From Pleodorina starrii (Eukaryota > Chlorophyta > Chlorophyceae > Chlamydomonadales > Volvocaceae): DNA of 64,000 nucleotides. Under the pieces are notes generated by a model. That model was not told the DNA's origin, did no database searches, and was given only the letters and a program-made list of their open reading frames with translations. Shown one piece after another: positions 12,011 to 25,391 of the stretch. Location of the stretch: NCBI GenBank assembly GCA_030267565.1, contig BRXU01000015.1, positions 426,001 through 490,000 on the forward strand, given 5' to 3'. Position numbers and translations under genes: made by a program. The stretch's first letter is position 1. Every line of letters begins with the position of its first letter.

Positions 12011-15000
12011 ATGTCATGGACAGAGCGCGCAAGGATGGCAGCGGTCCGGCCATCGCTACCACGATGCCGCCCGCTCACTTTGCCAGCGCGCGGTCATCAA
12101 GCCCAATTCCGTATCACCCTTGCTCATTCTTGCAACCAAAATAATCTAGCAGCCCAGGTGACCAACCCAGCGCCCGGGCAATCGTCTCCAGCCGACGCCC
12201 CCGCAACTCGTCCCGCAGCTCCCACGGCAAACCCGAACCGCCGCGCTGTCCTGCTTCGCGGGGCCGCGCTTTGCGCTCTTGCGACACCCATCACTGCGCC
12301 GCCGTTCGGCCGCCCTGCCGCGGCTGCGCTTGTGGATGAGGACGTGGCCACATCTGTGTTTGAGGCGGTCAGCCCCTCGGTGGCCTCCATCGCTGTCGTA
12401 CGACCTGTGGGCGGCGTCACCGTGCGGGAAGTGATCGGCTCGGGGGTGGTGTGGGACGCCGTCGGACCCCACGTGCTCACCAACTTCCACATCGTGCCGC
12501 CGCTCCAGGGAAGCAGCACGGTGAGGAGGGAGGGCTCTTGCGCGCTTTCGTGCGCCGTCGACGGCGCCGCTGCAGGCAGGCACAGGTCATGACCGGAAAG
12601 CACCTCCTGGGGTGCTCACCGCGTTCCAGCACACCCTCGCATGCACCTAGTCCGCTTCTGCCGTGGCATTACGCTGTGCTGCGCTGCTCTGAGCCCAGTT
12701 GCGCTCAGCGAGGCAAATAGGTTTTAGGGATCTGGGTTTCTGGGTTGCGTCTGATGTGGGTTGCGTCTGATGTGGGTTGCGCGATACGTTGGGTAGTACT
12801 TTGTGGCCGGCACTCTCCGCTGCCCCCTTTGACTCCGGCACGCGGCGCCGCGTGAGACAGGGCCCCACGGCGGCGCCCCTCCCCTCTCACCTCCTCCGAA
12901 ACCCCCCCGACCACCCGTCCCTCAGCGAAACACGACCCTGGAAGCCGCCCGTTCGCACGCCGCAACCCCCCGGTCGGCGCTGCGCTGCGCTGCACCCCGC
13001 CCCGCCCCGCCCGCCCGCAGCGCCTGGAGGTGACTGTCCAGGACGTCTCCAGCGGGGCCTTCGTCACCCTGCCTGCCCGGGTGGCCGGCACCGACAGCCT
13101 CCACGACCTGGCGGTGCTGCGCCTCTTACCACCACCACCACCCCAGCAGCAGCAGCAGCAGCCGTCATCGTCAATGTCATCGCTACCGTCACCGGGGTCA
13201 GGGGGGTCACCGCAGCTACAGCTGCAGCCTGAGGGAGGAGGAGGCGTCGGGGATGGCTATGGGGGAGCCGCCCAGACTGCGGCGGGGATGGCGGCGGCGG
13301 CGGGGCTGCCGGTGTTGTCGCCAATCCGGGTGGCCGCCGCGGGTGACCTCCGAGTGAGTGGATGAGCGGGCGGGCGGGGGGCGGGTAGGCGGGCGGGTGG
13401 GTGGGTGGGTGGGTGGAGTCTGGAGTGGGTGTGTGGGTGGAGTGGGTGGGTGGGTGGGCGGGTGGGTGGGTGGGTGGGTGGGTGGGTGGGTGGGCGGGTG
13501 GGTGGGTGGGTGGGCCACGGAGGGCTGACCGCCGCCGCCGCCTGCTTTCGCTACCCACGTGCCGTGTGATGTAGGCGGGTGGGTGTATGGTCGGGGAATG
13601 CGTCGTGTTTGGTTTTTGTGCAGGGGTTCTGGCGGTACGGCCGAGACTGGGCGGCTTCGTCACCTCCCCTCCCCTCCTGTAGTTCTGCGGCGCGGTCGGC
13701 CGACGGGTGGCCGGCAGCCCGGGCACCGAACACGACCTCCTCCCTTCCTCGGCCTCTCCGATCTTGCTTTGCTCCCGCTCCCCGGCCCTTGCCCATTAGG
13801 TGGGCCAATCGGTGTATGCCCTCGGCTGCATCGCGTCCGACCCGGCCGCCCCCACTCGCACCCTGGCCGCGGGCCTCGTGAGCGGACTGGGCAGGAGCAT
13901 ACCCTCACCCGTGGGGGCGCGCATCTACGGTGTCGTACAGGTGCGTGCGTGCGTGCGCGGCGTGTGTTGTGCGTGGCGGGGAAGCCAGGCTTGGCCGCCC
14001 GCCCCTCCCTGCGCCGGCTGAGTGGGCGTGTGCAAAGGTTTTCCCGCCCGGAAAGAAGGCCCATCTCACTCGGCAAGAACGGGACGGAAGGGGACCGGGT
14101 CGTCTTGCTGTCAGGCGGCGCCTTGCCCCGTCAGTGCCCCACAGCCCCGCGCGCGTGCCGGCACGTCGCATGTCGCATGTGTGCAGCCGATCCCCCTGTC
14201 AAGAACCTAACCCACAGCCCACACACACCCTGCCCCCTCCCCCCGGTGCCACTCACGTGCGTCTCACGCACACGCCCGCCATCCTCCGTTGCATCGTGCC
14301 GGTGCTGTATGTCGGCGCCGGGGGCCCTCCATGTTTGACTGTGTCCTGATACTGTCTCCTGATACTGTGTCCTGATGGGGCCCTCCGTCTCCCGGTGTGT
14401 GTGTGTGTCCAGACGGAGGCGGTGGTGAATGCGGCCAACTCGGGGGGGCCGCTGGTGGACTCGTTGGGGCGGCTGGTGGGGCTCAGTACGGCGGTGGGGG
14501 CAGCCGCCTCGAGCACGGTGAGAGCGGGTCGGTGGGAGGGGAGGGGCTTAGGGTAAGCTGCTGCTGCTGCTGCGGCTGCGTCAAGTGGCGCGCCGCCGCC
14601 GCCGCGTGGCTAGCCGTGCCACCCTCCTTGCCTGTGCAGCGTGCGTGGTGTTTGCGTGTGTGTGTTTTGTGAACCCGCCCGCGCCCACGCGCACGCGCAC
14701 GCAGCATCACTGCATCAGACCCCGTCAAGCTGCAGTCCGCACCCGGATGCTTTGCTGCCGGTGCCGGCGTCCATTACGTATTTACGTTATGGCCTCCTCG
14801 GCGCAGCAACTGCTTGACTGCTGTGCGCATGGATGGCTCGGTTGTGTGACCCGTTCCGTTCCGGCGCGAGCGAGGGTCCCAGCGGTCCGTGTGCCTGTGC
14901 AGTGGGTGAATCCGTTTGCCTGGCATGCGCATGCAGCATCAGCACCGTTCCACCCGCCTACCAGCTGGCTGTACGTTTCCGAGGATCTGGAGCCCCAGTG

Positions 15001-15180
15001 TTACAACCCCCAACAACAACCGTCTGCTGTGCCGTACGCTCCCCTATGCGGCCCTCCCCCCGCTGCTCCTCTGATTGGCAGGCGCGCGGCAGTGGGGTGA
15101 GCTTTGCACTGCCCGCGGACTTGCTGTTAGATCTGGTGCCCAAGATTATTGTGTACGGCAATCCGTACGGCAAGAAGTGA
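12011..15180 (+). CDS. Deg5-like (HtrA family) serine protease, probably thylakoid lumen
   Basis: Five exons in phase: 12011-12520, 13021-13353, 13800-13940, 14413-14517 and 15082-15180 (TGA), 395 residues. The trypsin-like triad is visible: His160 (LTNFHIV), Asp199 (HDLAVLR) and Ser338 (NSGGPL). There is no PDZ domain after the protease; the protein ends soon after the final strand. That matches the Deg5 type, which in plants works with Deg8 in the thylakoid lumen on photosystem II turnover. The N-terminus is basic and Ala-rich like a plastid transit peptide. It is followed by a twin arginine (NRRAVLLRG), a hydrophobic stretch and small residues, as in a Tat lumen signal. A Pro/Gln/Ser/Gly insertion of about 60 residues lies between Asp199 and Ser338, lengthening the usual spacing. 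ATG at 12035 is an alternative start. Deg5 rather than another PDZ-less Deg is an inference. Confidence 0.85.
13395..13514. repeat. GGGT-type simple repeat in intron
   Basis: Nearly continuous GGGT units interrupted by GGGC, in the second intron of the Deg5-like gene on the sense strand. Such tracts can form G-quadruplexes in DNA or pre-mRNA; that is inference from base composition. Confidence 0.8.
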
Positions 15181-16804
15181 GGGACGGTTTGGAGACACAT
15201 CGGTGTACATACAGCAGGGGAGGGCCCTGTTCGGTCGGTTTCTGTTTGTTTGTTGGTTGTTGGGCTCGGTTGAAGTGCCTGCTGTTATCCGGCCGGGGCT
15301 GGTATCGGTGCAGGGCGAGAACGCATGCTCGTACCAGCAGCAGGACGAGCATCCGAAGGACGAGCTGCGTGTCCCCGCTGATCGATGTAATGGTATTGTA
15401 TCCTTTGTATGTCGGACTGGGTGTCTGTCAGACCCAGCGATGCGCTGGTGATCCGGCATGCATGGCAGATGTGCGAGGTTTGGCGAATGCCATGCAGCGA
15501 CGAGATATTGGCTACGAGAAATGAAATTGAGCCGAGAGAGCTGGACGTGTATCGGTGCATGTGCATGATTCCGCTCGTGCTTGCAGACGCAGCACGTCTC
15601 AGACGCGCGGGTGGCGTCCGTGTTTGTTATGAATGCAACAGAGATGGAATGATGTTGACCGATCAAGAACAACGTAGCCCATGCAGCCGTTTAGGGATGC
15701 AAGCAATGGTGGTGCAATGAATGTGGTTGGCTGGAGGTTTGCTAAGGTGAGGAACTGAGGATGGATAAGAGGGAGGGGGGAGGCAGAGGTAGGCAGAAGC
15801 TCTCTGGACGAGCTCCGTTTGTCACACTGTAAAACACGAGAAAATCGAACTCCCAGTGTCAAAAGTAAGAGCCCCCGTGCCCCACCGTTTCCGCCTTATG
15901 TATTCCATTCATTTCCTTTTTGACATTGCAGCTGCATGTGCTGACATACCCTTGCCCCGCACTTCCCACGAGTGCGTGTCTCACTCTGTAGCGATGGCAT
16001 GCGAAACGGGGCCTTTATTACCCCGCGGCTCATGGGTTGGGCAACTTCTGGGCAGACGGCAAGCTGCGGCAAGCCTGATTATTTGCACGGACACAGCTCG
16101 AATTTGCAAGCGTCGGCATTGGCTAACGTCCTAGTGGAAGATGAGTACGGCGCGCGTTGCGAATGTGTTGACAGCAGTTGACAGCTGTTACGTGAAGTTT
16201 TGGACGGTTTTGGCTGAGGCTCCACGACAGTTGCTCAGTTGTGAAAGCAGACGACCCAGCTGTTGTCATTTGACCACAAGCCATACACATTATACGTTCG
16301 CGGAGGAACGGGCGTTGCATGATACCAGTAGGTTTCAATCAGTGTTCGATTGATTCTTCCCGGGCTGGCTCTGCTCATCGAGATTCTGAACAGCCCATGA
16401 CTGGAGCCATCTCAAATCTCAAATTGCAAAAAGATGTAATCTCTTCAACGTGACTGAACTCCTGGCTAGACTCTAAGCAGTGCCGCATGTAGAAAGTGTG
16501 TTGGCAGGCACACACACTTTATTTTTTAGTAGCATTGGAGCACTATGCATGTTTGGATGGTGCACCTGATTCGAGAGAGAGCGGGGCAGCAGAAAGGTTC
16601 CGAGTGCGTCGTACGTGTTTCATACTTACGGTGCATCATTGCTAAATCATTTTTCTATTTGCGCAAACATCTCCCAGGCATGTCTACTTGAGCTTTCCAA
16701 CCAATTAACAGCAACCTTCTTGTCGACGCGCAACACACCCCATGCTACTGATGTCTGTCTCCGGCAAAACTTGAAGCACCTGATTGGACATTCGCAATAA
16801 CGAC
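15181..16804. other. Intergenic region with Deg5-like 3' UTR and upstream region of the Myb-like gene
   Basis: TGTAA, the usual polyadenylation signal of volvocine algae, occurs at 15386-15390 (206 bases after the stop) and again at 15828-15832. The remainder is comparatively AT-rich, with no convincing exon. Confidence 0.5.
15386..15390 (+). terminator. Possible TGTAA polyadenylation signal of the Deg5-like gene
   Basis: TGTAA about 206 bases downstream of the stop codon, a normal 3' UTR distance in these algae. A second copy at 15828 could be used instead. Confidence 0.4.
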
Positions 16805-19473
16805 ATGCCAACGCAAAGCGATGACGACTTCACATGTTCTGATGAGCCATCTCCGGCGTCTGCTGGCAGAACGGACAAGGGAGCCCGTGAGAAAAGACGG
16901 GTGAGGCCTTTCAACATTAGAACGCATACATGCATTTACCGATCGGGGTATTAAGCAAGGTGTTGCCCCATTATACTGTGCAAGCATGACTTACACAGTA
17001 ATGATGCACTGCCGCCACGTTTTCAGCAGCGGAGGAAAAGACCAGTCTGGTCTGTCGAGGAGGAGAGCATACTTGCTGAAAAGCATGCCATCCACGGAAA
17101 TGCCTGGATTCTGATTGCCAAGAGCCTTCCCGGGCGCGCAGCGTGCGAGGTCAAGGTGCGAGCGGACTGTTATGCATAACATGTCCTGTTTAAATGGCTT
17201 GCTGTCTAAGCGCATGCCTGGTATAGTTGCTTCCTACTTGTTTCGGTGTTTCGCGGGGCAAGCAATAGATGTTTTAGCCGTTCTGACCTACTGCTGGGTT
17301 CTTCATAGCGTCGTAAGCCACGCCCCTTCGAGTGGGTGTCTAATTGTGTTTCACATGCTCTGAGGGCTGGCTCATACTTTCAGCAGTGCGGCTTGAAGGA
17401 CGTTTGCATCCAAAACACAGCCTCTTACGTTAACAGCATAGCAAGTAGTGTCTATCCTAGTGTGTGCAACATGTAGTTCAATGCTCCAATCGTATTGCGT
17501 GGCAGCTGTTCTTGCGTCTCGTTCTGTTGCGCTCCGATGTGTGCTTTCGACACGAGCAGCATATGTAAACCTGTTGTTGTGAACAGCTTGACAGCAATTT
17601 TAGGCCGGGATACTTCGTGAAGCACGTTGTGCCACTGCCTGTATCGCTACTATTGGTGGCTTTTCCCCCGCACGCAACTGAACTGCCCCCCATCGCCCAA
17701 TGTGTTCCTGCCTCAGAATATCTACTATAGCACTCTCCGGACATCGCGGCAGGTCACGCGCTCGCTGCTGCGCGCGTACGCGGTTGCCATTCAGGGCCGT
17801 GAGTACGACGACGAGGCGCGACACAGGGCCTACCGCGCGGTCGTGCGCGCGCACGAGGAGGGGGCCGAGTTGCCGGACGCCGAGGTATTGGAGGCAGCGG
17901 CAGCAGCGGCAGCTGCGGCCGTTGCGGAGGCGCCCGACCCAATGATGGGCCCCCAGGCGCCAGCAGGGCCTAAGCAGCACACCTTTCCGGCAGGGATGCT
18001 GCCGCCCATGAGCATGCCTCCGATGGGCATGCCACCCACGGGCGTGCCACCCATGGGCATGCCGCTGCAGCTGCCAGGACAGCTGCCATGGCCCCACCCA
18101 AATGCCGCGCTCGGCGGCGATGTTCCCCTTGAGGGTCTCTCCCCACAAGATCAGCTGCGCTTGCAGCTGATGCACCACTCGCAACATTTCCTGCACCATC
18201 AACAGCTGCTGAAACACCACCACCAGCTGCATCAGCAGCAGCTGCATCAGCAGCAGCTGATGCAGCAGCACTTACACGGGCAGCTGCTGGACCAGGCACG
18301 GGATGAGGAGCAGGAGGAGCAGGAGGAAGCGCAGCGGCATCCGCCGCAGCGACAGCACCCATCACAGCGGCAGCAGCCGCCGACGCAGCAGCAGCAGTTG
18401 CTTACGGAAGGCGCGGTCGAGCCCTCGGCCGGGCTGCTCTGCTGGACGGGCCGTCAGGGGCGTGGGGCCGGCGTCACCGCCGCCGCAGCCGCTGGCATGG
18501 GCCCAGAATTGGTGGCGGCAGCAGCGGCGGCGCTCGGGCATCTGGGACCTGCGGTCGGGTTGCCAAACGGGCGGCCGGGGCCGCCGCTCCTCACAGATGG
18601 CTCGGGGCTGCCGCCGCTCGGCCAGCCAGCAGCGGTCGGCAACGGCCTGGACGCTTCGCACCTCCTCGCGGAACGGCCCGATGGCAGGGCATCAGCCTCG
18701 GCGCCGGCGGCGCAGGGGCAAGCAGATGACGCTGACGCCGGCGGCGACAGGGATGCCGACACGGCCGCGGCGGACGGTGGTGCCCCACCGCTGCTGCTCA
18801 TGCCGCCGGAGCCGCAGGCTCTGCCCGCGGCCGCCAGCCGCAAGCGGCCGCCGGCCGCGCCGGCGTTGGCGTCTGCCGACGAAGACCAGGCTGACGGCAA
18901 GCGGCCCAGGCGTCGCAACGGTGCTGCCTCGGCGCACACCATCGGCGAGCCCCGCAGGGATGGCCCCGTCGGTTTGGAAGGGGAGGGCGAGGCGCTGCAG
19001 CCGTCGTTGCCGGTGGCCTCCGACTCGGCGGGGGATCAGTGCCGGCCGCCGGCGGTGGTGGCAGCCGCGCGGGAGGATGGAGACGTGGGACCATCGCCGT
19101 GGGAGCTGCAGGAGCAGCAGACGGCCGGGCAGCAGCAACCCGCCGTGGAGTCACAACCGGAGGAGGCGCAGCAAGGTCAGGACATGGACCTGGACCAGGA
19201 GCAGGAGCAGGGTGAGGCGCAGGATCAGAAGCCGCGGGTGCGGGAGCGGGAGCGGAAGCCGTCGCGGCCGCAGCACCGACCGCCGCAGCGTGAGGCGCCG
19301 CCGCCGCCTCCGCAGCAGCAGCCGCAGCTGCAGAAGGTGCTGCATCCGCGGCCGCAGGAGGAGCAGTCGGCCCCACCGCAGCCGTTGCTGGCGCCGATTA
19401 AGTTTGAGCAGCAGCCGCACCAGCAGCAGCAGCAACAACAACAGCAGCAGGTACAACATCAATTGTACCAGCT

Positions 19474-19506
<33 letters not shown>

Positions 19507-22500
19507 GCAGCAGCCGCACCCACACCAGCAGCTGCGGGAACGGCCGCAGGAGGACGGGTTGGTGGCGGGGGGCCCCGCACCGCCTGTGGGGCATCATCGG
19601 GCAATATCTCCGGCACTGACGACCAGCCCGCACGCGAGCTTACGTCAGCAGGTGGCGGAGCTGCAGCAGCAGCTGAGGCGACTGCAGGAGGTGGAGCAGC
19701 GGCAGGACAGGGGGCAGGACAGAGGGCAGGACAGGGGGCAGGACAGAGGGCAGGACAGGGGGCAAGACAGGGGGCAGGACAGGAACCACTCGCAGCCGAT
19801 GTGGGTAGCTGCGGCCGCGGGCAAGGAAGCAGTGTCGGTGGTGGCGGCGGGCAAGGAACCTGCGGCAGCGGGCCATGAGGCGGGCACGAGCAGGGAAGCG
19901 GCAACCGGCAACGTTGCCAGGGACGAGGAGGCCGGCAGGGGTGCTGGCACGGCCGCGAGCAGGGAAGCGGGCCAGGACACGGGCAGGGAAGCGGGCGAGG
20001 GCGCCGTCAAGGGTGCCAGCAGGGCGGAGGCTGGGAAGGAGCAGGAAGCGGCGGGTGTCGCTCCTGCACCGCCGCCGGTTGCTTCGGGCTCCAGGGGGCT
20101 TCACGGTGCCGCGCCCGCGCCCGCGGGCGCTGGGCGGGATGCGGAGCGGGCCGATGGGGGCGAGGGTCACACCGGCGCTCGCGCGGGCGCTGGCGAGGAG
20201 CGGGGCCAGGCAGCGCAGGGCGAGAGGGGGAGGGGGAGGCGGCGGGCAGCGGCGGCGGCGGCGCAAGCTTGGCGGCAGGAGGCCGAGGAGGCGGAGGCGG
20301 AGGAGGAGGGCTACGAGGAGGAGGAGGGGTACGAGGAGGAGTGGCGGGAGGAGAAGTACAGGGGAGGTCCGCGGGGGCGCGCGGCCCCCCAGCGGGCGGC
20401 TGCGTTTGGCAGGGCGGCTCCGCCGATGCCGCCGATGGGGCTGCCGCCGCCGTTCGGGCTGCACCCGCCCTTTGGGCTGTCGCCGCTTCCCGGGCTGCCG
20501 GCGCTTCCCGGGCTGCCTGATCCCATGTCCGGATTCATGGACGGCTTTGGTCGGCCCCCTTCCGACCCGCCGCTGGTTCTGCTGCGGCAGGTAAGGGCGG
20601 TGCTGTCAGGATGAGTGAGCTTCGTTGTGGGTCGGGCCGCAAAGCGTGTAGAACAAGCACACTTGGGGTGGCAACCGAGAGGGGAATTCTCAGCCTGTGG
20701 CAGGCTGGGAGAACTCGGATCAGGCACTGCACACCGGGGGGGGGGCAGAGGGCGTTTGCGTATCAGAGATGCCAAGCCGGCCCGGGGCGGGGAAGGGAGA
20801 ATGGGGCTGCTTGGCGCCTGGGGGGTGCTGTAACGGTACAGCATTTCGTGGAGCGTGCAACACATACACGCACACTCGAACAATCACTGACTGCCACTGC
20901 TTGCACCGCCCGACTCCCGGGTCCCTGACCTTGTTCCTCCCCGCTCGCCACCCTCCTGCAGCCGGACGGCGGACCGCCCGTCCTGTGCCTCGCCGTGCCC
21001 ATCGCCACCCTCCCCTCCGCCGACCTGCCGCCGGCCCTCGACAACCTGCCCATTGGCGACTTGCCACCCGGCAGCACCCTCGCATTGGGCAACCTGCCGC
21101 CGCTGGCGCTGTCGGCGGGCATGCCCCTGCCCATCGGCAGCCTCGTCGGCGGCGCCGCCGCCGCTGCCGCGGCGGCGACAGCCGCCGCCGGCGGATGGCC
21201 GCCAGGGGCGCCTATGCCGCCCCTCAGCCCCCACTTCAGAGCCGCCGCTGGCGTCCGCAGCGTGTTTTGCACGGAAGAGCGTCCATCTCAGCAGCAGCAG
21301 CAGCAGCGGGATGTGCGCGCGGGGCCCAGGGCTCCGCCCGCTGCCGAAGGGCCGAGCCGAGCCAGGTCCCGGCAGCCGCCGGGCTTTGAGGCGCCGGCGG
21401 CGGCAGCGACGGGCGGTCCCTCGGGATCCGTAGGCCGTCGCTCGGCAGGCGAGCGGGGCCAGGGCGGCGCCGGCGGCGCTGCGGGCGTGCCGGGGCCGCG
21501 CGGCAGCGCCGCCGCCGCCGCTGTCTCTCCCACCCATTTCCTGGCCAGGAGTGGACGGGAGGTCGGTGGCTCGCAGGATCTGGGCGCCAGGGGGCAAGGC
21601 CGACGGCCCGCGGGCGGTGCCACTGCGCCCCCGCCCGCCGCCGCCGCCGGCGGCGGCGGCGGCAGGGAGGCTGCGAGGCTGGCGAAGGGAGGCCGCGGAG
21701 CCGCACCAGCTGCACGGGGTGTGCCGCACGACGGCAAAATCAGCAGCCCGGAGCAGGCAGCAGCGGCAATACTACTGGCAGCAGCAGCCGCTGGCGCGAG
21801 TGGAGGAGGCGGCGGGGGCGGGGGCGGTGGTCGCAGGCTGTCAGCACCGGCAGCGGCCCTCGGTGGCCGGGTGGCCGGCGGCGGAGCCGTGCAGCAGCGC
21901 AGCGCAGCGCGCGGCGGCGCCGCCGCCGCCGCCGCCGCCGCAGCAGAGGCGATGCAGGAGGAGGCGGAGCTGAGTGACGACGCGGGCGGGGAGAAGGATG
22001 GGGAGGAGGAGGAGGCGGTGGTCCCGGCAGCGGCCGTGCGCCGCGGCGCGGCGCGTCTACCTGCGCTGGGCACGATGCCCAAGGACTTCCGGAGGGATGC
22101 AGACGAGCGGGGCGGCGGCGGCGGCGCAGCCGATGACGTGGCCGACGACGACGAGGGCGGCGGCGGCAGCGACGACGAGGAGGAGTACAGCGATGAGGGC
22201 GACGGTGAGGGGTTGAGCTGTCGGGTCGGGCGCCACGCAATTTGGCCGTGTGCCGGCACACCGGCTTTTGAAAGGCAGGCGGGACAGCGCTGGAGCTGCA
22301 GCGGAGCGGAGTGGAGCGGAGTGGAGTGCGGGGCTGCGAGGCGCCGTCTGCCTCCCTTGCGCGCACGGATTTGGCGGGCTCCCTTGCCCTAAAACCCTAA
22401 AAGCCTGAACATCCAACCTGACCTGCCTGTCTGCGTCCCTGTCTGTCTGCCTGGCCCTCACCACCACCCACCTCTCCACCCGTCCTGTCTGCAACCCCCA

Positions 22501-23335
22501 AATCGCAGACGGCGGCGGCGGCGCAGCGGCGCAGTACCCGGCCCAGGAGGACCTGCAGCGTATGTTCCCGCCGCTCGGCATTCCGCCGGGGCTGCTCCTG
22601 CCGGGGGCCCGCTTCATGGGCCCCATGGGGCCCTTCATGGGTGCTGCTGCTGCCGCTGCTGCCGCTGCGGGCCTCGACCGAGCGTCGCTCGGGCCCCACG
22701 ACTTCGAGCTGGATGCCGCCTTCAACACGGAACGCGCCTACGCCAACATCCTGGACGCCTTTCCGGGCGGTGCCCAGCGGCTCGGACTGGGCCCGGCCGC
22801 CGCGTCGCCGCTCGGGGGCCTGGGGCCGCTGCCGGCCGCGGCGCGGGCCGGCGCCTCGCCGGCGGCCTGGGCGGCCGCCGCCGCCGCGGCGGCGGCGGCC
22901 TCCGCCGCGGCGCGGCGCGCCGTCCCGCCAATCCTGCCGCAGCAGACGTCCGCTCAGGCGCTGCTGGGGCTTCAGACGCAGCTGATGATGGCGCAGATGG
23001 CGGCGGCGCCTCACCCGGCAGCGGCGTTGCTGCCGCCGGGGACGCGCCTGCCGCTGGAGATCCCAAGGGTCGGCGCCGCCGCCGCGGCGGCGGCAGCGGC
23101 GCACCACCACCACCTGCCGATGCAGGACCATCTCGCAGCGGTGGCCGCCGCCGCCGCCGGCGGCGGCGGCGCAGGCCTGCGGCGAGGAGCCGCCGCCGGG
23201 ACGCGGCCCGGAGGGCACCAGTCGCAGCAGCAGCAGCAGCAGCAGCCCGCCAAGGGGGCCGCACGCAGGGCGTCAGCGCGGCGGTACGACAACGACGACG
23301 AGGACGACGAGGACGACGAGATGGATATGGAGTAG
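16805..23335 (+). CDS. Large Myb/SANT-domain protein with low-complexity tail
   Basis: Five exons in phase: 16805-16900, 17027-17155, 17717-20590, 20962-22204 and 22509-23335 (TAG), 1722 residues. One Myb/SANT repeat is split across exons 2 and 3: W40 in PVWSVEEESIL, W59 in HGNAWILIAKSLPGR, and Y78/Y79 in VKNIYYSTLR in place of the third Trp. The 19-residue spacing fits a DNA-binding Myb repeat, so the protein is probably a nuclear transcription or chromatin factor. Everything after about residue 95 is low complexity: His/Gln/Met-rich, poly-Gln, a tandem DRGQ run, Arg-rich and acidic stretches, poly-Ala, and a very acidic C-terminus (NDDEDDEDDE). No second Myb repeat or other domain is visible. 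The ATG at 16805 is the first in frame and directly precedes a spliced basic exon. Earlier non-coding exons cannot be excluded. The target genes are unknown. Confidence 0.8.
19698..19784 (+). repeat. 12-bp coding minisatellite (DRGQ run)
   Basis: Seven units close to CAGGACAGGGGG sit inside exon 3 of the Myb-like gene and encode consecutive Asp-Arg-Gly-Gln. The repeat length is a multiple of three, so copy-number change would keep the frame. Confidence 0.85.
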
Positions 23336-25391
23336 GCGGCAGCACCTGGCAGGAGTGAGTGGCACCTGGCCGTACTTGTAGCGTGCAGCGGCTCGGGGAT
23401 CCCGGGTTGTGGCCACAGCCATAATAATGGTTCCATGGACTGAGGCTGCTTGGCAGGCCGTGGCGGCGGGCTTGGGCTTTGGTGGCGTTGGCGCTGGGGT
23501 GCCCGCCCGCGGCTCCCGGGCATTGGACCCGGTGCGCGTTATGACGCCCGCCCTGGAGTGAGTAGTGACCGTTACAGGGAACCGCAGCGAAGCAATCGAG
23601 GCGGCGCGGGGTGTGTGGGAATCAAGGCAGTGTATCGCTGAAGGGGGAGGAGGCGGAGGGGGAGGAGGAGGAGGGTGCAGGTGGGGGGCGCCCCAGTGGC
23701 AACGGGTGTGGCGGCTGCGGCGCGGCAATCGGGGGTGGGTCGGTTTCTTGGGGCGCTTTGCGGTGCATTCCCGTGCAGGCGCATTTACGAACGCGGCGGC
23801 GCCGGCGCGCTGTCGTGGATGTGTGTGAGAGGCGGGGCCGGGGGGACGGCTTGCATGGAGTACGGTCGTAGTATTTGTGCTTACGCTGTGCGTGTGACGC
23901 AGCATTGTGCTTGGGGGCATTGTTTGTGGTGGCTGGGCAGAGACTGTGTGTGGGTGTGGGTGGGTGGGTGGCTCGTGACTCGGTGCGCCTCGGTGCGTCC
24001 CCGACATGATGGCGGGGGTTTCGGAGCCGAGACAGCAGAGTAGGTGTTCCGGCAAGAGCTGGAGTGAGGGCGGAACTCGGGGGGCACATACACCCACGAG
24101 GACATCTACGCACTTACACACAAGAGCACATAATGGATCGATTCCGAGGATAGACACAGGCACATAAGCAAAAACATAACATTTAAAAAAGGTGGGGACG
24201 CTGCGTGACGCAACAACAGGCACGTCGGCCAATCCATGAACAGCCGAGTCAGCCATTGTCGTCCCGTTGGGTGTGGTCGTTGCGGGGCCAGTCGGCGCCT
24301 GCTGGTAGGTTACGTTAGTTTTTAGTTTCTCGTTGGTGCAACGAACCTCATCCCCGCCTGCACGCACTGCAACAAGATGTGACGTCGGACGTGATGTGAT
24401 GTGATGTCTAATGTGAGGGCGGCATATGGGGGCTGTGAGGCCAATTCTTTTTTCAGTGTGTGGGAGCCGCCGGCGTCGCCGCCGCCACCGCCCTCGCTAA
24501 GTAGAATGCGCCGGGCCGTGTTATCGCGTCGCGCCGCACCGTGGGCCGCACTGCCGCGTGTTTCCATAAGCTCATTACTCGTCTCACGTCATCAGCAGCT
24601 GCTCCGGAAATAGGGGTTTTCAGCGGGACCAGACCGCGAGGAGGGGGGCGGAGTGTACCGCAAATTTTACCGTCAGTACTTCGGAACGGACGCGCTGGTT
24701 GGCCAACACCTGCGTGCAGCCACGCCCGCGTGTGTATGTGCGTGTGTGTGTGTGTTGCCGTATTTACCGGTATACGGCGTGCGCGAGTGCGCCGCCGCAC
24801 TTGGGCTCCGCTCCGTCTGCAAATGAACGTGGGGGAGAGGGCTTCAGCCGTGTGGCCTTCTGCAAGCTCTCGTTACTGCGCCGGGCATTCGGCGTTAAGC
24901 CGTCGTAATACCGGGCCCTATACTTCCTAGAGAAAGGCTTGCGTCGCGCCCTCCCTCCCCCCCTCTCTCTTCGTCAGCCAAAGCCGCACACGGAAACGGA
25001 TTGCGAGTGCGGGGCGGCGTTAGGGCGCGGCCTGGCCCTCGACCCTTCCGCGCTGCCTGGCCGCCGTGTGATGACGTCATAGGGTCCTGTCGTAGCCCCT
25101 CCCGCGCATTGCTCCTCCTCGCTTTGTGCCGTCACGCTGCCAAACCGCTCTGGCCTCCTCGACATGTGCCCTTCAAATCCACAAGCGCCACCAGCTCCCG
25201 CCGATGCGGGTCGAAAAAGGCTGAGAAAAACCCTTAAACCATAAAAACCATAAAACCCACAACAGGTCGACGGCACCAAACAGCGCTTCACGACGCGCTA
25301 ATTCTGACTTTGGCCTCCGGTGAGAAAAGGCCTCTGACAATACTAACCGGCGGTCGTAATGCTGGGCCGCCGCAATCTACCACCAGCGAAT
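23336..25391. other. Intergenic region upstream of the retrotransposon
   Basis: This stretch runs from the Myb-like stop codon to the left end of the retrotransposon. It holds GT-rich simple sequence (about 24732-24755) and a patch with repeated AAACCATAAAA (25235-25255). Open frames are short and have no recognisable features. I see no gene. Confidence 0.45.
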
